This document shows positions 57,358 through 64,000 of a stretch of DNA of 64,000 nucleotides, piece after piece. The notes under the pieces were generated by a model. That model was not told the origin of the DNA, searched no databases, and was given only the letters and a program-made list of their open reading frames with translations. Positions within the stretch are counted from its first letter, which is position 1. Each line of letters opens with the position of its first letter. The position numbers were made by a program, and so were the translations under genes. The stretch is from Cavia porcellus. Lineage: Eukaryota > Chordata > Mammalia > Rodentia > Caviidae. Location: the NCBI RefSeq assembly GCF_034190915.1, contig NW_026947493.1, positions 45,688,501 through 45,752,500 of the forward strand, in the 5' to 3' direction.

Positions 57358-57570
57358 TCAAGCATGGTGGCAGAGATCTATGATCCTACTTACTTGGCAG
57401 GCTGAGACTGGAGTATTGCAAGTTCAAGGCCAGCCTGGGCCATTTATCAGACTGTCTACAATTTTTTTTAAAGTTTCAAATAGACCTGAGGATGTAGCTC
57501 AATAGTACGTTACTTGCCAAGCATGCATGAGGCCCTGAGTTCAATCCCCAGTACCAGGAAAAAACAAGAC
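57358..57570 (+). mobile_element. B1-ID dimer SINE
   Basis: B1-like half ('agcatggtggcagagatctatgatcc', 'aaggccagcctgggcc'), T/A-rich joint, ID-like half ('gaggatgtagctcaatag', 'gagttcaatccccagtacc'). Confidence 0.9.
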
Positions 57571-58099
57571 ACACAGCAAAGCCCTGGGTTGAAACCTAGG
57601 AGTCAGCAGGACTCTGTGGGACATCACTTCCTTCTCTTTGCCAGCAGTCTCCGCACATGCACTGACCTGCAGTCACCTCTGTCTCTACTTCTTCTCTTCT
57701 TCTCCCTCTTCCATTTTCAAGAACTTTGCTTATACTACACTGAGCCCACCAGGTAACCCTATTTTATGAATAACTGCATGGTAGATTCCCCTTTGCCATC
57801 TAATCTAACCTACTCACAATTTCTAGTATTAGGATTTGGACACTTTGGGGTGGGAGTGGGCATTATCATCTTCTACTCTTTCCAAACTAAAAACTGAAAC
57901 CATCACTTTTCCTCTGAGTGGAGAGAACACAGATTCACTTGCCCTAAGTAGAAGAAATCAAGTCCGTGCTGTTTCCTAACCACAGACGGAGTAGTGGAGA
58001 GTTCCTCGCCAGGGTGTGAGCAAAGGCCTACAGGTCCTATTGGTTTAGAAAGGCATGAGAGGGGCAGCGCAAATCCTGTCCGTGTATCCACGTGTTGTT
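57571..58099. other. Unassigned sequence
   Basis: Nothing recognised. Confidence 0.4.
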
Positions 58100-58640
58100 T
58101 GAGGTATTGGCAGACATAGTCTGTGTGACTACAAACAGAGGTAACACAGCGACTGTGGCAAGAGAGGCTACTTTGTTATCTGTTGTGTTTGGGCGTAGTT
58201 GAGTGTGTTACCTTGGCCCCAAGTATGATGATGTTCAATAGTGGTGGCACATGCCTATGATCCCAGCAGTTGGGAGGCAGATGCAGGAGGATCACAAGTC
58301 CCAGCTCAGCCTGGGCAACTTAGCAATTTAGCAAACCCTGTCTCAGATCTGGGAAAGGTAACCCAGTGAGAAATCCCAGGGTTCCTCCCCAATCAACCAG
58401 AAAAAAGGGGAGGGGGGCACGGGCCATGATCCCTTTGGCTTCCTGACTTCACACGTGACTGTTTTCACATGAGTTCCCACCATGATGTCTGAAGACCCTC
58501 ACCAAAGTTGAACAGACAAGGCCACCTTATCCTGAACTTTCAGCTCTCAAATCTATAAGCTAAACAAACTTCTTTTCTCTTAAAATTTTTAGTCTCAGGT
58601 ATTTTGTTATAACAACCAAAAATTATCAAAGGCATTATCT
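58100..58640 (+). mobile_element. MaLR-type LTR (probable) split by a SINE
   Basis: The 3' end has 'aagctaaacaaacttcttttctc' and 'caggtattttgttataacaacc', the MST/THE1-like end. The left limit is uncertain. A SINE at 58235-58412 lies inside it. Confidence 0.55.
58235..58412 (+). mobile_element. B1-ID dimer SINE
   Basis: 'gtggtggcacatgcctatgatcccagc', 'cagcctgggcaac', then a decayed ID half ('gggaaaggtaacccagtgag', 'ggttcctccccaatc'). Confidence 0.8.
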
Positions 58641-58794
58641 TAGCATTTTACCCAAGCTATGAACTTGGGCACTGCCTCAGAGGTATTTGTGACAGATTCC
58701 ATAAGGAGGGATGGGCTGACATTACGTTCACCTGCTGGGCTTGTGAAATTACACTCTGCCAGTGAGTTCTACCCTTGCATATTAAAGAAATATT

Positions 58795-58915
58795 TGTAAA
58801 GGGTCAGGATATGGGATAATAAGGCGAATAGATATGAACAAAATGTGTTATATACATGTATGAAGATACCATACTGAATCTCAATATATTGTAAAGTTAA
58901 TAAGCATTTTAAAAA
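58795..58915 (+). mobile_element. L1 3' tail fragment (possible)
   Basis: 'gggtcaggatatgggataataagg' and 'catgtatgaagataccatactgaatctc' resemble the end of rodent L1 3' UTRs. 58916-59214 has nothing recognised. Confidence 0.45.
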
Positions 58916-60143
58916 GTACGTTAAAATGAATAAAATTTGTATCTGCATTTCAATTTCCTATAACCCATGTGCTTAAGTCTCAATGACTTCAAATATGTTA
59001 GCATAGAGTCTGATACCACATAAAGAATATTCTTTCATAATACCTATTTGGGTAGCATAATTCCAAAGAAAAATTATTCTGTGAATCTTTTGAAAATATA
59101 ATATCTGCTGAATTAAATATTATAATCTGAATGAAAGGAAATAATCAGAAATGTTATTTAGTTTTACATGTAAATCAAAATATAACTGGAAACTGCCAAA
59201 TTCATTCTGAATCAACACTTTTTAATGAATTTTATTGGTACATTTTAGATATACATTATGATAACATTCATGGTAGGATAAAAGTAACTGTACCTGATAC
59301 GTCTTGATTTTTCTTTTCTTCCCATTCCCCTCCCCTTATTTACAAAACCTTTATTTCCATTTTGTCCTTCTAGTTATTTTTTTCCTTTCCCTTCCTTTTT
59401 TTAACTTCCTCAGCTCCCTTTCCCGTTTGAATATTTTATTCCTGTTTCACACTATTAAATATTTTAGTCTTTATTTACATGTTTGGCTTCCTGCTCCATA
59501 GAAACAATGCTTATTTTAAATATGTATGTCTTATTTATTTCCCTTGAAAATATGTCTCAAGGTGCAGACACCTTGAGACCAGATCAGACCAGAAATGTCT
59601 TGAGCTTATTTTCTTTATGACAGAATAGTAACTCATTGTATAATTTTAAAAAATACCTTTATTGGTACATCTGTTGCTGGGCATCTTGGCTGTTTGCAAG
59701 ACTTAACCATTCCAAAGTGCTGCTATGACATACATGGCTGTGGTATGATACTTTTAATTCTCTGTGAAACACACAAGAAAGGGAATAGTTAGATCAAATG
59801 AAGCATCTAGTTTTAGTTTTTGAGGAATCTCCACACTGATTTCTATAGTGATTGCACCAGTCTATGCCAGCAACAGTGAAAAAGGATTCTTTTTTTTCCC
59901 CACAGAGCAGCCATCATTTCTTTTTAACTGATTTCATGTCTCATCTCTGATTTTAGAGTGAAAGCTTTCAGTTTTTGTTCATTTACTATGATACTGGCTG
60001 CTGGTTTTCATAGATGGCTTTTATCAGATTGAAATAAAGATCATCTATTCCAATTTTCTGCAGGTTTTTTTTCACAAATGGGTATTAAATTTCATCATAA
60101 GCTTTTTCTGCATCTATTGAAATGACCATATGGTTTTGTCCTA

Positions 60144-60836
60144 TTAATATGGTGTATCACATTTATTCATTTGCATATGTTTAACGAGCCCTGCACTCCT
60201 GGCATTCTGTTTGCCAATATATTTTTGAGAATTTTTGTGTCTGTAGTCATTAAGAAAATTAGCCTGTAGTTCTCTTTTCTGGTTGGCTCCTTCGCTGGTT
60301 TTGGTATCAGGGTAATGCTTGCTTTCATTTGAGAATATTGCTTCCATTTCTCTTTCATTAAAGAGCTGAGAAGTAGTGGCATTAGATCTTCCCTAAATGT
60401 TTTGTAGAATTCAGCAGTGAATCCATCAAGAGCTAGATTTTAATTATATCTTTAATTTCATTGACTAGTCCTAGGTTATGTGGAATGTTTATATCTTCTT
60501 TATTCAGCTTTGGTAATTTATATGTATCTAGGAATCTGTTGATTTCTTTTGTGTTGATTTCTTTTGTGTTACTATTTGATTAGAATACACTTTCAAGAAG
60601 TAGGTGTTGACAAGCTTCTGGATTTCTGCAAGATCTGTTGTGATTTCACCTTTTTGATTCCTAATTGCATGAATTTGAGCCTTTTCCTTCCTTGTTACGA
60701 TAAGGTTGATTAAGGGTTTGTCTATTTTCATTAATCTTTCAAAGAACCAACTCTTCAGTTCATTGATTCTTTGTGCTGTTTTTTTAGTCTCCATTGCATT
60801 AGTGTCTGCTCCACGTTTTATAATTTCCTTCCTCAT
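60144..60836 (-). pseudogene. L1 ORF2 (endonuclease/reverse transcriptase) relic
   Basis: ORF2p nicks target DNA and copies L1 RNA into it. Here only the linker and the start of the RT domain stay readable. The motif LIPKP in the frame 60382-60167 is the conserved RT entry motif. Frames are broken several times, and the catalytic FADD region is not intact. It is inert. Confidence 0.8.
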
Positions 60837-61338
60837 ATGAGCTTGGACTTGACTTGCTCTTCTTTTTCTAAAAGCTCAAGTTTCAACATTAGGTTGCTTT
60901 TTGAGCTTACTCTTTCACACTTTTTTCTGATATGGGAATTCACTGCTATAAATTGCCCCCAAGGTCTTCCTTCATTACATTCCTTAAGTTTCAATGTATT
61001 CTGTTGGCATTATCATTTAGTTGTGCAAACTAATTTCTTCTTTAATTTCATATGAGATCCATTAGTTGATCAGCAGGGTGTTCTTTAATTTCCATGTGTT
61101 TATGAAGCTTTTGTGGTTAATTTTGCCATTGATTTCCAATTTCACTGCACTATGATCTGATGATATTGTGTGGGATTCCTTTGCATTTACTTAAGCATGT
61201 TCTATGAGTTAGTATATAGTCTATATTGGAGAATGTGCCATGTGCAGCTGAGAAAAATATGTATTCTGATGTTGTGGGATGGAACTTCTGTAGACATGTA
61301 TTTGTTCAAAACTTTCTTGAGTTCTGAGTTTTCTTTGT

Positions 61339-61341
<3 letters not shown>

Positions 61342-61376
<35 letters not shown>
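61342..61376. repeat. (T)35 run inside L1 ORF2
   Basis: 35 consecutive T bases where L1 ORF2 normally has only a short T stretch. Sequence on both sides is continuous L1. Confidence 0.95.
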
Positions 61377-61377
<1 letters not shown>

Positions 61378-62760
61378 TCTAGCTGATCTATTTGTGGCAC
61401 TGGGGCATACAGGCCCCTTATTACAATTGTATAAGTCTTATCAGCTTTTTCATGTCTGTCAATATTTTTAAATAATTGAATGTGCTGATATTTGGTGCAT
61501 ATAAACTTATGATTGTTGTCACTTCCTCTTGGCTTGTTCCCTCACAAAGATGTATTAACCTTCTTTGTCTCCCTTTTTAAGCCTACACTTTAAATTCACT
61601 TTGAAGGCAAAAAAAATAGTTACCCATGACTTTTTCTGGGTTCCTATGACACAGGGTATTGCTTTGCATTCTTTGACTTTCAAATTATGGATTCCTTTTC
61701 TAATTAAATGTGTTTCTTATATGCAACATGTCTTGCTTCTTGATCCATTCTACCAATCTGTTTCTTTTGATTGAGGGTATTAAATGATATGGATTGACTT
61801 ATGCTTGTTATGTTATTATCCTGTTGTTGGTTCCCTTTTTTCTCTCTGTTGAACTATTGCCTTGCCTGTTAAGTTCATTCTGTTGGGGTTCTTGGAGTTG
61901 TAGTCGCTATTATCTCTTTCTAGACTGTCCTTCAAAACATTTTGAGTTGTGTTTTGGTGGTTATGAATTTCTTCAGATGTTCTTTGTCTTGGAAGTATCT
62001 TATTTCTCCATCAATTTTGAAAGGTAGTTTTGTGGACTACATCAGTCTGGGTTGTTGTTCTCTTTTTGTGAGTGAAGCAGTTCCCTAAGCTCTCCTCAAT
62101 TTGAAGGTTCATGTTGAAAAGTCTGTTGTGATTTTAGTGGGTTCCTTTTGTATGTGACTTACTAGTTTTGTGTAATGGATTTTAATGTTCTATTCTTGTG
62201 TTGAATTTCTGAATTCCTGACTATTCCTTGGTGTAGATTTTTTTTTAAAATCATGGCTAATTGGAGTCTATTTGCCTCATTTATCTATATGTCTAATTCT
62301 TTTTCATTCTTGGAAAGTTTTCTGTCATTACTTCTGTGACCATATTTTTATGTCATTTGTGCTATCTTCTATGTTTTCATTGACTCTGATCTATGTTATT
62401 CTTATGTGCATCATCTAGCAGCCATTCCATTGATTTTTCATGGTCTCTCGCTATTTTTAAGAAATCTTTCATTTCAAATTCACTACCCACAATCCTGTCT
62501 TCTATACTTGATATTCTGTCCTCACATTGGTATAGTCTGCTCTGTACACTTTCAATAGTATTTTTAATCTTCCAGATATCCTGAGTCACTTTAGCACATT
62601 TTTGGTCATTGAGATGACTAATAGGTTTGTTTATAGAAGTATCATGTTTTCAATGCTTTTTGTTTATTATTCTAACTTGTTCTCACCTTTGTTTCTTGTG
62701 ATTTACTGGCTAATTTGTTTTGTCTTTTTAAAGAATTATCTCTAGTCAGTTAAAACATGC

Positions 62761-63125
62761 ACATGTACTTCAACATTTGCTAGCTATTAACAGTTTGATG
62801 TTAGAGTCCATATATTACCGATACCTGTATTTCTCTATTTGATTTTTAATACCAAATTGAAGGTATAAGGAAAAATATTAAACTCTACTCAAAGAGCTTA
62901 CTTTCTGGAAAGGGATATACACATACTAAAAAAGAGAAAAAGTAAACAGGAGGCTTACTGCACTCACCTTTATGGGAAAAACAGTGCGTTAGGGAGTGAG
63001 CTGGAGAAGTTCTGCAGCCCAGCATGCACAAGAAAGCCCTCTCTACATAAGTGACTTTTGAAGTAACAACCGAAGAATAAAAAGCAACAGAGGAAAGAGA
63101 ATTTCATGCAGAAAAGGACATCTGC
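62761..63125. other. Unassigned sequence
   Basis: Nothing recognised. Confidence 0.45.
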
Positions 63126-63300
63126 ATAATCTTATGTCAAATAAATCCGACACACAAGTTTAAATATCACACTGTTTCTCTTGTGTGAGAAACCTAACTG
63201 GTAAACAAGGAGCACAGTGGAAGTTAGATTTGGGAAGTGGGAAGAACATGTTCAAATGGGAAGGGAAGCAAAATCTACAAAAATAAAAAGCAAAGGACGA
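63126..63300 (+). mobile_element. L1 3' UTR fragment
   Basis: 'caagtttaaatatcacactgtttctcttgtgtgagaaacc' matches the L1 3' UTR at 20419-20454. It is a separate, short 3' piece. Confidence 0.7.
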
Positions 63301-64000
63301 AAAAAGGAGATAGAAAGAGAAAAAGAGGAAAGATAAGAAGATCTCAGACTACATACTGAGATGCTTCAAGCTTTAAAGTTTTGACAAAGATGGAAAAGCA
63401 ATCAAAGAAAAGTAATAAAGATGTTGGGTCAGAAGAAAGCTTGCTTTGTGTTTCTGTGGCTTGCTTCTTAGCACGAAGATGTGACAGTGTTTATTTATGC
63501 TAATGTAAATGATGATGTAGAGAGACTAGTTTGTGATTTAGAAGAGAAGGAAATAAAGAAGTAGCCACTTAGAAGGCAACTGGGATACGATCCAGGACAA
63601 AAGAAGTAAAAGTCCCTTTTTATCTGAACCAGATTTGATAGTCCCATCACAGAAGAGAATTGTTGGATATTTTCTTCAGCATTCCTCTGCCATTAACTTC
63701 CAAATCATCATTAGTACAATTGTTACATTGAACATTGTATGTGCTCCTTTTAACCATTTATTGGTTAAGACAATCACAAATTAAAGCAGTCTGTTATCAG
63801 CAATTTTGAACAGACACTGCAAGAAGTATGTTGAATTCATTGCATCATTTAATACTAAAAACCAACAAATCTATAAAGTATACATATTTTGTTCTTTCCA
63901 GAGCAGTGAAAAATGCCGCAAAAATTGAACTCAGCAGTTTCTAGTTTGTGTCTTGAGACAGCACATATTTCAGCAGTACACTCTACCTTCAGCTTACTAA
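63301..64000. other. Unassigned sequence
   Basis: Purine-rich to about 63340, then unremarkable. No gene is seen. Confidence 0.45.

Larger units (their letters stand above)
59215..62760 (-). mobile_element. Long minus-strand L1 LINE, decayed
   Basis: Read on the minus strand, an ORF1 piece (62589-62377, coiled-coil-like, 'SIEDRIVGSEFEM') is followed by ORF2. The linker is at 60836-60528 ('RINELKSWFFERLMKIDKPL') and the reverse-transcriptase entry at 60382-60144 ('ASITLIPKPAKE', 'KENYRLIFL'). After some RT sequence (to about 59910) the text jumps to the far 3' end (59880-59650). Much of the ORF2 C-terminal half is therefore deleted. The element ends in a T-rich (sense A-rich) region near 59215-59400. 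No TSD was found. Confidence 0.85.

Overview
This window is mammalian, almost certainly rodent, nuclear DNA. It is AT-rich, has no operon-like gene packing, and has no recognisable conserved protein-coding gene. The identifiable content is nearly all interspersed repeats: L1 LINEs, half-L1-like elements, 7SL-derived B1 SINEs, tRNA-derived ID-type SINEs, fused B1-ID SINEs, old MIR and L2 fragments, MaLR-type LTRs, and a deleted provirus plus a related solo LTR. B1 and ID SINEs together point to Rodentia. The B1 right-end form and the ID sequence do not look like mouse, rat or squirrel. A beaver/kangaroo-rat type rodent (Castorimorpha) is my guess from memory only. All element names are by eye, without a library search.

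Layout. 0.1-0.9 kb: doubtful old L2. 1.1-6.5 kb: an old plus-strand L1 split by a B1 and by a 3.6 kb minus-strand half-L1-like element (2022-5645) with a 16-bp target-site duplication (TSD) on each side. 7-9.5 kb: L1 scrap, MaLR-like LTR, pyrimidine tract, ID SINE with perfect TSD. 9.5-21 kb: a second old plus-strand L1 used repeatedly as a landing site, holding several B1s, an ID, a 2.5 kb half-L1-like element, a 625-bp composite retroposon, a provirus and a 39-bp piece of 5S rRNA. 21-26.2 kb: L1 3' fragment, MLT1-like LTR split by a B1-ID SINE, MIRs, solo LTR. 26-41 kb: mostly unassigned sequence with scattered MIR, L2, ID and B1, a small hAT-type MITE (33840-33920) and one plausible first coding exon (31310-31402). 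41-52 kb: two more copies of the composite retroposon, and a 195-bp inverted duplication (42914-43108 against 43747-43942). 53-64 kb: MIRs, microsatellites, SINEs, MaLR-like LTR and a long minus-strand L1 (59.2-62.8 kb).

How the parts relate. Nothing here works as a pathway. The most informative content is the insertion history: nested TSD-flanked insertions give a relative chronology, and a roughly 150-bp T/G-rich module is shared between the 3' ends of the half-L1-like elements and a short composite retroposon. The open coding question is the exon-like segment near 31.35 kb.
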